Below are positions 8,719 through 21,160 of a stretch of DNA of 64,000 nt, piece after piece; positions within the stretch are counted from its first letter, which is position 1, and each line of letters starts with the position of its first letter. The stretch spans positions 1 through 64,000 of the forward strand of contig NZ_BMSF01000018.1 in the NCBI RefSeq assembly GCF_014649015.1, read 5' to 3'. Below the pieces are notes generated by a model that was given only the letters and a program-made list of their open reading frames with translations, was not told where the DNA came from and made no database searches. Both the position numbers and the translations under genes were made by a program. The DNA comes from Streptomyces narbonensis (GTDB lineage: Bacteria; Actinomycetota; Actinomycetes; Streptomycetales; Streptomycetaceae).

Positions 8719-9102
8719 ATGGCGAAGCTCTCTCAGGACGACCTCCTCGCCCAGTTCGAGGAGATGACCCTCATCGAGCTCTCCGAGTTCGTGAAGGCCT
8801 TCGAGGAGAAGTTCGACGTCACCGCCGCCGCGGCCGTCGCCGTTGCCGGTCCCGCGCAGGGTGGCCCGGCCGCCGAGGCCGAGGCCGAGCAGGACGAGTT
8901 CGACGTCATCCTCGAGGGTGCCGGCGACAAGAAGATCCAGGTCATCAAGGTCGTGCGTGAGCTCACCTCCCTGGGCCTCAAGGAGGCCAAGGACCTCGTC
9001 GACGGCACCCCGAAGGCCGTCCTCGAGAAGGTCGCGAAGGACGTTGCCGAGAAGGCCGCCGAGTCCCTCAAGGCCGCCGGCGCCTCCGTCACGGTCAAGT
9101 AA
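8719..9102 (+). CDS. rplL: 50S ribosomal protein L7/L12
   Basis: This is the multimeric stalk protein that recruits translational GTPases. The 127-residue product has an N-terminal dimerisation domain, an Ala-rich hinge at about residues 38-52, and the C-terminal factor-binding domain (KKIQVIKVVRELTSLGLKEA). The start at 8719 follows GGAAGGATC. It is cotranscribed with rplJ and ends before the hairpin at 9154. Confidence 0.98.
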   Translation: MAKLSQDDLLAQFEEMTLIELSEFVKAFEEKFDVTAAAAVAVAGPAQGGPAAEAEAEQDEFDVILEGAGDKKIQVIKVVRELTSLGLKEAKDLVDGTPKAVLEKVAKDVAEKAAESLKAAGASVTVK

Positions 9103-9153
9103 GACCGTTTCGGCTCGCTGAGCTGACTCCTGCCCCCGTGTAACGCGGGAGCA

Positions 9154-9191
9154 CCGAAAGGCGATCACCCTTGTGGGTGGTCGCCTTTCGG
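9154..9191 (+). terminator. Hairpin terminator after rplL
   Basis: A 17-bp stem (9154-9170 with 9175-9191) has one G-U pair and a four-base loop. There is no T run after it, as is common for Streptomyces terminators. Confidence 0.75.
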
Positions 9192-9438
9192 CGTTCCCGG
9201 GAAGGGCGTGGCGGGGGCCTGAGGGCTGCCGGGAGCGGAGTATGGTGATCTTCGCCGTGCGCCCCGCACACCGGGGGGCCTTGACGAACCGCACGCAGCG
9301 CGCAATTCTCAGGACGCGTCGTCACAACGATCCGTATCCGAGGCATGGATCGACGGCTGAACGGGCAGTATCGAGGTGCGCCACACGGCGCGAGGTACCG
9401 CGGAGTTGAGAGCAACGAGGGTCGCGAATTACTCGCCC

Positions 9439-9467
9439 TGGACATCAGTGAGCCAAGTGGCTACACT
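9439..9467 (+). promoter_or_regulatory. rpoB promoter (housekeeping sigma type)
   Basis: TGGACA (9439-9444) and TACACT (9462-9467) are separated by 17 bp, close to the HrdB-type consensus. It gives a leader of about 175 nt before the rpoB start. The interval 9192-9438 shows no gene or other clear signal. Confidence 0.65.
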
Positions 9468-9648
9468 GACCCTTTGCGCTGCCTGTTAGCTGCCCCCTGC
9501 CCGTCACCAGGGGCATACCTTCGCATCCGCTACTCGGACCGACCCCGTCTGACCTGGCCTTTTGGTCATCTCAGGAAACGTCTGCCGTGAAGCGATGCTG
9601 GGGACCGGTACGCGCGTAGTGAGTCCGAGCCCTCGGAAGGACCCCCTC

Positions 9649-12600
9649 TTGGCCGCCTCGCGCAACGCCTCGACCAATACGAACAACGGCGCAAGCACCG
9701 CCCCGCTGCGCATCTCTTTTGCAAAGATCAAGGAGCCCCTCGAGGTTCCGAACCTCCTCGCGCTGCAGACCGAGAGCTTTGACTGGCTGCTCGGCAACGC
9801 CGCCTGGAAGGCTCGCGTCGAGGCTGCCCTTGAGTCGGGCCAGGACGTCCCCACGAAGTCCGGTCTGGAGGAGATCTTCGAGGAGATCTCCCCGATCGAG
9901 GACTTCTCCGGGTCGATGTCGCTGACCTTCCGCGACCACCGCTTCGAGCCGCCGAAGAACTCGATCGACGAGTGCAAGGACCGTGACTTCACGTACGGCG
10001 CCCCGCTCTTCGTCACCGCCGAGTTCACCAACAACGAGACCGGCGAGATCAAGTCCCAGACGGTCTTCATGGGCGACTTCCCGCTCATGACCAACAAGGG
10101 CACCTTCGTCATCAACGGCACCGAGCGTGTCGTCGTGTCGCAGCTCGTCCGCTCGCCGGGTGTCTACTTCGACTCCTCGATCGACAAGACGTCCGACAAG
10201 GACATCTTCTCCGCCAAGATCATCCCGTCCCGGGGTGCCTGGCTGGAGATGGAGATCGACAAGCGCGACCTGGTCGGTGTTCGCATCGACCGCAAGCGCA
10301 AGCAGTCCGTCACCGTCCTCCTCAAGGCTCTCGGCTGGACCACCGAGCAGATCCTGCAGGAGTTCGGCGAGTACGAGTCCATGCGCGCCACCCTGGAGAA
10401 GGACCACACCCAGGGCCAGGACGACGCGCTGCTCGACATCTACCGCAAGCTGCGTCCGGGCGAGCCGCCGACCCGTGAGGCCGCTCAGACGCTGCTCGAG
10501 AACCTCTACTTCAACCCGAAGCGCTACGACCTCGCGAAGGTCGGCCGCTACAAGGTGAACAAGAAGCTCGGCGCCGACGAGCCGCTGGACGCCGGCGTGC
10601 TCACCACCGACGACGTCATCGCCACGATCAAGTACCTGGTCAAGCTCCACGCGGGCGAGACCGAGACGATCGGCGAGAACGGCAACGAGATCGTCGTCGA
10701 GACCGACGACATCGACCACTTCGGCAACCGTCGTCTGCGTAACGTCGGCGAGCTCATCCAGAACCAGGTCCGCACGGGTCTGGCTCGTATGGAGCGCGTC
10801 GTGCGCGAGCGCATGACCACGCAGGACGTCGAGGCGATCACCCCGCAGACCCTGATCAACATTCGCCCGGTCGTGGCGTCGATCAAGGAGTTCTTCGGTA
10901 CGTCGCAGCTGTCCCAGTTCATGGACCAGAACAACCCGCTGTCGGGTCTGACGCACAAGCGTCGTCTCTCGGCGCTGGGCCCTGGTGGTCTGTCCCGTGA
11001 GCGGGCCGGCTTCGAGGTCCGAGACGTGCACCCGTCCCACTACGGACGCATGTGCCCGATCGAGACCCCCGAAGGCCCGAACATCGGTCTGATCGGTTCG
11101 CTCGCCTCGTACGGCCGCGTCAACGCGTTCGGCTTCATCGAGACGCCGTACCGCAAGGTCGTCGACGGCCAGGTCACCGACGAGGTCGACTACGTCACCG
11201 CCGACGAGGAGGACCGCTTCGTCATCGCGCAGGCCAACGCCGCGCTCAACGACGACATGCAGCTCACCGAGAACCGCGTCCTGGTGCGTAAGCGTGGCGG
11301 CGAGGTCGACTACGTCCTGCCGTCCGAGGTGGACTACATGGACGTCTCGCCGCGCCAGATGGTGTCGGTCGCGACCGCCATGATCCCGTTCCTCGAGCAC
11401 GACGACGCCAACCGTGCCCTCATGGGCGCGAACATGATGCGTCAGGCGGTGCCGCTGATCAAGTCGGAGGCCCCGCTCGTCGGCACCGGCATGGAGTACC
11501 GCTGCGCCACCGACGCCGGCGACGTGCTCAAGGCCGAGAAGGACGGTGTCGTCCAGGAGCTGTCGGCCGACTACGTCACGGTCGCCAACGACGACGGCAC
11601 GTACATCACGTACCGCCTGCACAAGTTCTCGCGCTCCAACCAGGGCACCTCTGTGAACCAGAAGGTCGTCGTGGACGAGGGCGACCGCGTCATCGAGGGC
11701 CAGGTCCTCGCCGACGGTCCCGCCACCGAAGACGGCGAGATGGCGCTCGGCAAGAACCTGCTCGTGGCGTTCATGCCGTGGGAGGGTCACAACTACGAGG
11801 ACGCGATCATCCTGTCGCAGCGCCTCGTGCAGGACGACGTCCTCTCCTCGATCCACATCGAGGAGCACGAGGTCGACGCCCGTGACACCAAGCTCGGCCC
11901 GGAGGAGATCACCCGGGACATCCCGAACGTCTCCGAGGAGGTCCTCGCCGACCTCGACGAGCGCGGCATCATCCGTATCGGTGCCGAGGTCGTCGCCGGC
12001 GACATCCTCGTCGGCAAGGTCACGCCCAAGGGTGAGACCGAGCTGACCCCGGAGGAGCGCCTGCTCCGCGCGATCTTCGGTGAGAAGGCCCGTGAGGTCC
12101 GTGACACCTCGCTGAAGGTGCCCCACGGCGAGATCGGCAAGATCATCGGCGTCCGCGTCTTCGACCGCGAGGAGGGCGACGAGCTTCCCCCGGGCGTGAA
12201 CCAGCTGGTCCGCGTCTACGTCGCCCAGAAGCGCAAGATCACCGATGGTGACAAGCTCGCCGGCCGTCACGGCAACAAGGGTGTCATCTCCAAGATCCTC
12301 CCGATCGAGGACATGCCCTTCCTCGAGGACGGCACCCCGGTCGACATCATCCTCAACCCGCTGGGTGTCCCGTCCCGAATGAACCCGGGACAGGTCCTGG
12401 AGATCCACCTCGGCTGGCTCGCCAGCCGCGGCTGGGACGTCTCCGGCCTCGCGGACGAGTGGGCGCAGCGCCTCCAGGCCATCGGTGCCGACCAGGTCGC
12501 CCCCGGCACCAACGTCGCCACCCCGGTCTTCGACGGTGCGCGTGAGGACGAGCTCGCGGGCCTGCTGAACCACACCATCCCGAACCGCGACGGCGAGCGC

Positions 12601-13131
12601 ATGGTGCTCCCGACCGGTAAGGCGAGGCTGTTCGACGGCCGCTCCGGCGAGCCGTTCCCGGACCCGATCTCGGTCGGGTACATGTACATCCTCAAGCTGC
12701 ACCACCTGGTCGACGACAAGCTGCACGCGCGTTCGACCGGCCCGTACTCGATGATCACCCAGCAGCCGCTGGGTGGTAAGGCCCAGTTCGGTGGCCAGCG
12801 CTTCGGTGAGATGGAGGTGTGGGCGCTGGAGGCATACGGCGCCGCGTACGCCCTCCAGGAGCTGCTGACGATCAAGTCCGACGACGTGACCGGCCGCGTG
12901 AAGGTCTACGAGGCCATCGTCAAGGGCGAGAACATCCCTGAGCCCGGCATCCCCGAGTCCTTCAAGGTGCTCATCAAGGAGATGCAGTCCCTGTGCCTCA
13001 ACGTGGAGGTGCTCTCTTCGGACGGCATGTCCATCGAGATGCGCGACACCGACGAGGACGTCTTCCGCGCAGCGGAGGAGCTCGGCATCGACCTGTCCCG
13101 GCGCGAGCCGAGCAGCGTCGAAGAGGTCTGA
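9649..13131 (+). CDS. rpoB: DNA-directed RNA polymerase beta subunit
   Basis: This is the beta subunit of RNA polymerase, with about 1160 residues. The rifampicin region (FGTSQLSQFMDQNNPLSG and THKRRLSALGPGGL) keeps the sensitive residues Asp, His and Ser at the usual resistance positions. The catalytic-cleft block GRHGNKGVISKI and the C-terminal AYGAAYALQELLTIKSDD are present. The start is a TTG at 9649 with GGAAGGA upstream, giving the usual Streptomyces N-terminus; upstream in-frame starts are possible but lack this match. It is followed by rpoC after 100 nt. Confidence 0.97.
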   Translation: MAASRNASTNTNNGASTAPLRISFAKIKEPLEVPNLLALQTESFDWLLGNAAWKARVEAALESGQDVPTKSGLEEIFEEISPIEDFSGSMSLTFRDHRFEPPKNSIDECKDRDFTYGAPLFVTAEFTNNETGEIKSQTVFMGDFPLMTNKGTFVINGTERVVVSQLVRSPGVYFDSSIDKTSDKDIFSAKIIPSRGAWLEMEIDKRDLVGVRIDRKRKQSVTVLLKALGWTTEQILQEFGEYESMRATLEKDHTQGQDDALLDIYRKLRPGEPPTREAAQTLLENLYFNPKRYDLAKVGRYKVNKKLGADEPLDAGVLTTDDVIATIKYLVKLHAGETETIGENGNEIVVETDDIDHFGNRRLRNVGELIQNQVRTGLARMERVVRERMTTQDVEAITPQTLINIRPVVASIKEFFGTSQLSQFMDQNNPLSGLTHKRRLSALGPGGLSRERAGFEVRDVHPSHYGRMCPIETPEGPNIGLIGSLASYGRVNAFGFIETPYRKVVDGQVTDEVDYVTADEEDRFVIAQANAALNDDMQLTENRVLVRKRGGEVDYVLPSEVDYMDVSPRQMVSVATAMIPFLEHDDANRALMGANMMRQAVPLIKSEAPLVGTGMEYRCATDAGDVLKAEKDGVVQELSADYVTVANDDGTYITYRLHKFSRSNQGTSVNQKVVVDEGDRVIEGQVLADGPATEDGEMALGKNLLVAFMPWEGHNYEDAIILSQRLVQDDVLSSIHIEEHEVDARDTKLGPEEITRDIPNVSEEVLADLDERGIIRIGAEVVAGDILVGKVTPKGETELTPEERLLRAIFGEKAREVRDTSLKVPHGEIGKIIGVRVFDREEGDELPPGVNQLVRVYVAQKRKITDGDKLAGRHGNKGVISKILPIEDMPFLEDGTPVDIILNPLGVPSRMNPGQVLEIHLGWLASRGWDVSGLADEWAQRLQAIGADQVAPGTNVATPVFDGAREDELAGLLNHTIPNRDGERMVLPTGKARLFDGRSGEPFPDPISVGYMYILKLHHLVDDKLHARSTGPYSMITQQPLGGKAQFGGQRFGEMEVWALEAYGAAYALQELLTIKSDDVTGRVKVYEAIVKGENIPEPGIPESFKVLIKEMQSLCLNVEVLSSDGMSIEMRDTDEDVFRAAEELGIDLSRREPSSVEEV

Positions 13132-13231
13132 CGGGAGTTCCGGCAGGGGGACCAGTGATGGTCCCCCCGCCGGCCCCAGGACCCCCGTTCCAGACCCCAA
13201 GACTTACAACCCTGAGAGGGATTGACGCATA

Positions 13232-17146
<3,915 letters not shown>

Positions 17147-17159
17147 GCGAGTCGCTTGA

Positions 17160-17203
17160 CCGAAGGGCGGTCACCCCGATTTCTCGGGGTGGCCGCCCTT
17201 CGG
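17160..17203. terminator. Strong rpoC terminator, convergent with the island
   Basis: A 20-bp stem (17160-17179 with 17184-17203) has one G-U pair and a four-base loop. It lies between rpoC on the plus strand and the last minus-strand island gene (stop at 17222), so it may serve both directions. Confidence 0.9.
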
Positions 17204-17221
17204 CGTACCCGGCCCGGCCTC

Positions 17222-17485
17222 CTAGCGGGCGGCCAGTTCCCAGACCGCGACGAGCACGCCGGCGCTCGCGGTGAGCGCGGCGATGCTGGCGAGCGGCCAG
17301 CGGTTGCGCTCCAGGGCGTCGAGCCTGGCCTCGTGGTCGGCCAGCTGCTTGTCGGTCTGGTCGCTGCGCTGCACGAGCAGGGCGAGCGAGCCGTCGACGC
17401 GGGCGAAGCCGGCCTCCAGGGTGCCGCGGAGGCGTTCCAGTTCGAGGGCGACGGCGACCGGGTCGTTCGGATCAGACTCGGTCAT
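17222..17485 (-). CDS. Small coiled-coil, membrane-anchored phage-type protein
   Basis: This protein has about 87 residues. Residues 10-60 are predicted to form a coiled coil (LELERLRGTLEAGFARVDGS and DQTDKQLADHEARLDALERN), followed by a C-terminal hydrophobic helix of about 20 residues. This layout resembles small phage lysis-module proteins such as XhlA-type or DUF2746-type proteins. It overlaps the holin gene by 14 nt and is the last gene of the island operon. A GTG at 17491 is an alternative start. Function is inferred from layout and position. Confidence 0.7.
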   Translation of the reverse strand: MTESDPNDPVAVALELERLRGTLEAGFARVDGSLALLVQRSDQTDKQLADHEARLDALERNRWPLASIAALTASAGVLVAVWELAAR

Positions 17486-17705
17486 CGGCACCGCCCGGGG
17501 AGCTGCGCAGCCAGGACGGCAGCAGGATCTGCACCACGTCGAGGGCCATCACCCGGGCCAGTCCACCGGCGACGGCCAGCGCCCCGGCGACCCAGGGGAG
17601 GGTCGCGGGGACGCCGGAGGCGTCGACGATCGCGGGGAGCACGACGGCGATGCCGACGGCGGACTGGAGGACGGTGCGGGCCGTGCGCTTGGCGGCATCG
17701 GACAT
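17472..17705 (-). CDS. Holin-like protein
   Basis: This 77-residue protein has two predicted transmembrane helices, at about residues 13-32 and 37-55, with a short basic N-terminus and a polar C-terminus. Size, topology and position directly after an endolysin gene fit a phage holin that permeabilises the membrane so the amidase can reach peptidoglycan. GAGGAGA lies upstream of the ATG at 17703-17705. Sequence similarity alone would not prove the role. Confidence 0.75.
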   Translation of the reverse strand: MSDAAKRTARTVLQSAVGIAVVLPAIVDASGVPATLPWVAGALAVAGGLARVMALDVVQILLPSWLRSSPGGADDRV

Positions 17706-17742
17706 CGGGGTCTCCTCTCGTGCGGGGCGTACGGGGCGCCCG

Positions 17743-18666
17743 CTACTTCGTGTACGGGACCTTCAGCGCGTTCCAGGAGGCGGCGCCGGGCATGCCGTCG
17801 GCGTCGGAGCCGCGGAAGCCGAGCTTGTGCTGCCACTTGGCGTAGCTGCGCCGGTCGGCCTCGCTCCAGCGGGGGCCGGGGCCGACTCCGTACGCGGAGC
17901 AGCCCTCGGCGACGAGCCGGCGGCCCATCGCGGTGATGATCGGGGAGCTCGTCTCCTTGCGGAAGAACGAGGTGCCCGGGAAGGGCTGGAGGCGGGGCGG
18001 GGCGGGCTTGCCGCTCGTCGGGTTGCCGGGGGCGGGCGTCTTGGAGGGGGCCTTGCCGAGGCGGGCCTGGACGCGGTCGCGCATCGTCGGCATGCCGAAG
18101 CCCTTGGGGTCGCTCTTCCAGTCGGACCACTCCAGGTGGCCGATGACGGAGCGGGCGCCCCAGCCGTGGGCCCGGCAGAGGGCGGCGGAGACCCGCTCGA
18201 TCGCGTCGAGCTGGGCGGCCGGCCAGGGGTCGCTGCCGTTGCCGAGGTTGATGCACTCGAAGCCGTAGAAGCGGGAGTTGCCGTCGACGGCGTTCGGGCT
18301 GCCCTGGTGGGCGCGGGGGGCCGGCGGCCGGTCCCCGTACGTCTCGCTGATCACGGCCTGGAGGACGGACGGGTCGCCGCCGCCGGCGTGGTTGGCGCGG
18401 CCGTTGGCGACGAGGTGGACGGTGCCGTCCTTGGCGATGACGCCGTGGCAGAGCGGTCCGGGCAGGCCCTCGTAACCGTTGAAGCAGAGCTCGACGGAGG
18501 AGCGGGTGCCGGTGGAGACGGTGTGGTGGATCATCACGCCGGTGACGGGGCCCCAGGCGCCGGTGTGGTTGCGGTTGTGGCTGCGCCAGCCGGGGTGTTC
18601 GACGACGGTGACGCCTTCGGCGCGGAGCGCGGCGAGGAGCCGGTCCGCGGGGAGGGGAGTGGCCAT
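17743..18666 (-). CDS. Endolysin: N-acetylmuramoyl-L-alanine amidase with peptidoglycan-binding domain
   Basis: This 307-residue enzyme is predicted to cleave the amide bond between muramic acid and the stem peptide. An amidase_2 (T7-lysozyme-like) domain spans about residues 15-200. The zinc and catalytic His residues are seen in MIHHTVS and GHLEWSDWKSDPKGF. A Pro-rich linker (KTPAPGNPTSGKPAPPRLQP) leads to a C-terminal binding domain (WQHKLGFRGSDADGMPGAAS). There is no signal peptide, as expected for a holin-dependent endolysin. The holin gene follows. Confidence 0.92.
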   Translation of the reverse strand: MATPLPADRLLAALRAEGVTVVEHPGWRSHNRNHTGAWGPVTGVMIHHTVSTGTRSSVELCFNGYEGLPGPLCHGVIAKDGTVHLVANGRANHAGGGDPSVLQAVISETYGDRPPAPRAHQGSPNAVDGNSRFYGFECINLGNGSDPWPAAQLDAIERVSAALCRAHGWGARSVIGHLEWSDWKSDPKGFGMPTMRDRVQARLGKAPSKTPAPGNPTSGKPAPPRLQPFPGTSFFRKETSSPIITAMGRRLVAEGCSAYGVGPGPRWSEADRRSYAKWQHKLGFRGSDADGMPGAASWNALKVPYTK

Positions 18667-18738
18667 CTGGTGTTCCTCCGGACATGAAGAAGGCCCGCAC
18701 TCGGGCGGGCGTACGTACGGGTGGGGCGGGGCCGCGGA

Positions 18739-19305
18739 CTACTGGGCCGGGTCCGCCTCGGGCTTGGTCGGCTCGGGGGCGGGCTGCTCCGGGGCGGGCT
18801 GCTCCGGGGTCGGCTCCGGGCTCGGCTCCGGCTTGGTCGGCTCTGGGTTGGTCGGCTCGGGGTTGGGCTGCTCGGGTGTCGGCTCCGGCGTGGGTTCCGG
18901 GGTCGGCTCGGGCGTGGGCTCCGGCGTCGGGGCCGGGTCCGGGGCCGGGGGTGCCCAGGCGGCGCAGAGCGCGGCGTAGGCCGTCCGACGGGTCTCGAAG
19001 TCGGCGAGCGCGGCGGCGACGGCGTCGCGTACGGCCTCCTGGCTCGGGACGACCGGCAGGCCGCCCTGCGCGTTGAGGATGACGAGCCCGCTGCCGCGCA
19101 GCGAGGAACCGGCCGTGCCGGCCTTGCCGAGCTGGGCGGTCACGTACACCTGCGGGTATTCGCCGGTCATCGGGTCGACCTCCAGCGGGCCGCCCATCGT
19201 GGTGTCGTGGATGCGGATGTCGATGGTGTGGCCGCCGTCGGTGACGGTGGCGCGACCGGCGTAGTCGATGGCCACGCCCCAGGGCTGGGCCGGGTCGATG
19301 ATCAT
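18739..19305 (-). CDS. Tail-island protein with Pro-Glu-Pro-Thr repeat tail
   Basis: This is a 188-residue protein of unknown function. Residues 1-115 form a compact, probably beta-rich domain (DGGHTIDIRIHDTTMGGPLE). Residues 118-188 are an extended low-complexity tail of PEPT-type repeats with occasional PEQP, suggesting a rigid spacer. GGAGAGGAA precedes the ATG. It lies between the hub/fibre genes and the endolysin, so it may be a minor particle component or assembly factor. I do not recognise the family. Confidence 0.75.
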   Translation of the reverse strand: MIIDPAQPWGVAIDYAGRATVTDGGHTIDIRIHDTTMGGPLEVDPMTGEYPQVYVTAQLGKAGTAGSSLRGSGLVILNAQGGLPVVPSQEAVRDAVAAALADFETRRTAYAALCAAWAPPAPDPAPTPEPTPEPTPEPTPEPTPEQPNPEPTNPEPTKPEPSPEPTPEQPAPEQPAPEPTKPEADPAQ

Positions 19306-19336
19306 GCGGGATTCCTCTCCATGGGGGCGGGACGGC

Positions 19337-20047
19337 TCAGCTCTGGGTGCCGTACATCAGCACCGGCTTGGCGTAGACGGTGCCGGAGGTACTGGTGACC
19401 CGGGCCTGGATCTCGATCTTGGCGGTGGTGCCGAAGCGCGTCGTGATGTCGGCGACGATGGCGTCGGTGACGTCGAACTGACTGCCGGCGGCGACGGTCC
19501 CGCCGAACTGGGTGGTGCCGTCGATGATCACCTTCACCTCGCCGGTGGCACCCGAGCTGGCGCGGGTCTCCATCAGCAGGCGCATCCGCGGCTGCCAGAC
19601 CGGGTTGTAGGAGCGGGCGATCGTGGCCCAGTTGTTCAGGGAGCTCGTCGCCGGCCAGTTCGCGGAGGCGAGGTCCTGCGGCGGCAGCATCGCGAGCCAC
19701 GGCCTGGCGAGGCCGCCCTTGACGATGTCGTCGGAGAAGACCTCGTGACCGTACGAGTCGTACAGCCGCAGCACCTGCCGGGTGGTGTCGCTGCCGCTGC
19801 CGTTGTAGAGCGCGATGGCCAGCTCGCCGGTCTGGCGGCGCATGGCCACCCCGTACTCGCTCTTCTCCGGGTCCTCGTCCCACTTGCCGACCTGGAGGAC
19901 GGACGTGCCGTTCGGCAGCCTGACGTTGAACGCGCCGTCGGTGACCTCGTTCTGGGCGGGCCGGGTGTTGACCGCGGTGGACAGCGCCTGGATCCGGCGC
20001 TCCATCTGGGTGAGCCGGTCGATGATGTCCTCGGGCAGCTGGGGCAT
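19337..20047 (-). CDS. Putative minor tail protein
   Basis: This 236-residue protein starts with a short coiled segment (LPEDIIDRLTQMERRIQALS). Beta-rich sequence with a receptor-binding flavour follows (QTGELAIALYNGSG, RLYDSYGHEVFSDD), ending in a likely jelly-roll-like region. Its ATG overlaps the stop of the hub-like gene upstream (ATGA), implying translational coupling and a shared particle role. It may be a tip or receptor-binding component. The assignment rests on context. Confidence 0.7.
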   Translation of the reverse strand: MPQLPEDIIDRLTQMERRIQALSTAVNTRPAQNEVTDGAFNVRLPNGTSVLQVGKWDEDPEKSEYGVAMRRQTGELAIALYNGSGSDTTRQVLRLYDSYGHEVFSDDIVKGGLARPWLAMLPPQDLASANWPATSSLNNWATIARSYNPVWQPRMRLLMETRASSGATGEVKVIIDGTTQFGGTVAAGSQFDVTDAIVADITTRFGTTAKIEIQARVTSTSGTVYAKPVLMYGTQS

Positions 20048-21147
20048 CAGGCCTCCTCAAGGTAGAGCTCGGCGGTGTCGGGGCGGCCGCGCTCCGGCGG
20101 CTTCACCTTGACGCCGATGATCCGGTAGCGGGCGTCGAGGCCGGGGTCGTGCCACTCGTCGGTGATCCGGATCCGGGCGGAGCGGCCGAGCAGGGCCGGC
20201 GGTACGACGCCGCCGAGCCGGATGGTGATCTCGGGGATCACGACGGCGCCGGCCACCGCCGCGAGCTCGTTCTCGGCGAGCTTCTCCAGGGTGTCCTGGG
20301 AGGTGATCTCGTTGTGGTCCGAGGACAGGTCGATCCGCGGCCAGCCGCCCTTGATCAGCGGGGATTCCTTCTCGGCCGAGAACAGCGGCCGGGATTCGGC
20401 GGCGGCGTTGGTGTTGGTCGACGCGCCGCGCGCCACGGCGGTGGTGCCGCCGCGGGTCGCGTCGCGCGGGAAGGAGTACGACAGGATCGTGCCGGGCCGG
20501 TCGAAGACCAGGTCGGTGGCGCCGGTACGGATCTTGGGGGCGCCGAGCCGGAGCTGCCGGATCCGTCGCCCGTCGACCGGGTCGCGGTAGACCATGATCT
20601 GGTGCTCGAAGCCCTCGTCGAGGGAGGCGAGCTGTTCGAGCGCCTCCGAGTAGAGGGTCTCGTCGCCCGCGCGCCAGCTCGCGGTCCGCTTGGTCGTGGA
20701 GGTCTCCTCCCCGCCCTCGACGGAGATGTTGCCGCCGAGCGGCTTCTGGAGCTCCTCCCAGAGCTTCCGGGCGATCGCCAGCTGGTCGGTGGCCGTCTTG
20801 ATCTCGATCTTCGAGCGGATGCGGCGGCGGGCGGCGTACGAGTCGAAGGTGGCGGCCTGGATGGAGAGGGTCATCACCCCGCGCTCGTTGCTCTGCAGCG
20901 TGCTGGTCCAGATGATGCCGCCCCACCACAGGTCGCCGCCGCGCTCCAGGTAGACCGCGGTGCGGCCCTCCTCGACCTGGCGGACGCGCGAGGCGATCGC
21001 CCGGTCGGGGATGGGGATGGTGCCGGAGAGGGAGCCGGCCTTGCCGATGTAGTCGTCGAACTGGACGTCCCGCAGGGGCAGGATGTCGATGGTCTGATCC
21101 GAGAGCAGGTCGCAGAAGATCGCCCGGTAGGGGGTGTCGAGTGCCAT
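20047..21147 (-). CDS. Tal/hub-like minor tail protein
   Basis: This 366-residue protein resembles the tail-associated hub proteins of actinophages (the ReqiPepy6 Gp37-like group). The N-terminus has FDDYIGKAGSLSGTIPIPD and a GGDLWWGGIIWTSTL strand pair. The middle contains the conserved SYSFPRDATRGGTTAVARG region. The C-terminus is beta-rich (ITIRLGGVVPPALLGR). In siphovirus tails this protein caps the tube below Dit. Strong GGAGG precedes the ATG. The homology assignment is from memory of family features. Confidence 0.72.
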   Translation of the reverse strand: MALDTPYRAIFCDLLSDQTIDILPLRDVQFDDYIGKAGSLSGTIPIPDRAIASRVRQVEEGRTAVYLERGGDLWWGGIIWTSTLQSNERGVMTLSIQAATFDSYAARRRIRSKIEIKTATDQLAIARKLWEELQKPLGGNISVEGGEETSTTKRTASWRAGDETLYSEALEQLASLDEGFEHQIMVYRDPVDGRRIRQLRLGAPKIRTGATDLVFDRPGTILSYSFPRDATRGGTTAVARGASTNTNAAAESRPLFSAEKESPLIKGGWPRIDLSSDHNEITSQDTLEKLAENELAAVAGAVVIPEITIRLGGVVPPALLGRSARIRITDEWHDPGLDARYRIIGVKVKPPERGRPDTAELYLEEA

Positions 21148-21160
21148 CGTGTGTCCTCCC

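Noticed and set aside
10880..11000. Rifampicin-resistance substitution in rpoB
   Set aside because: The Asp, His and Ser residues usually changed in resistance are all in the sensitive form.
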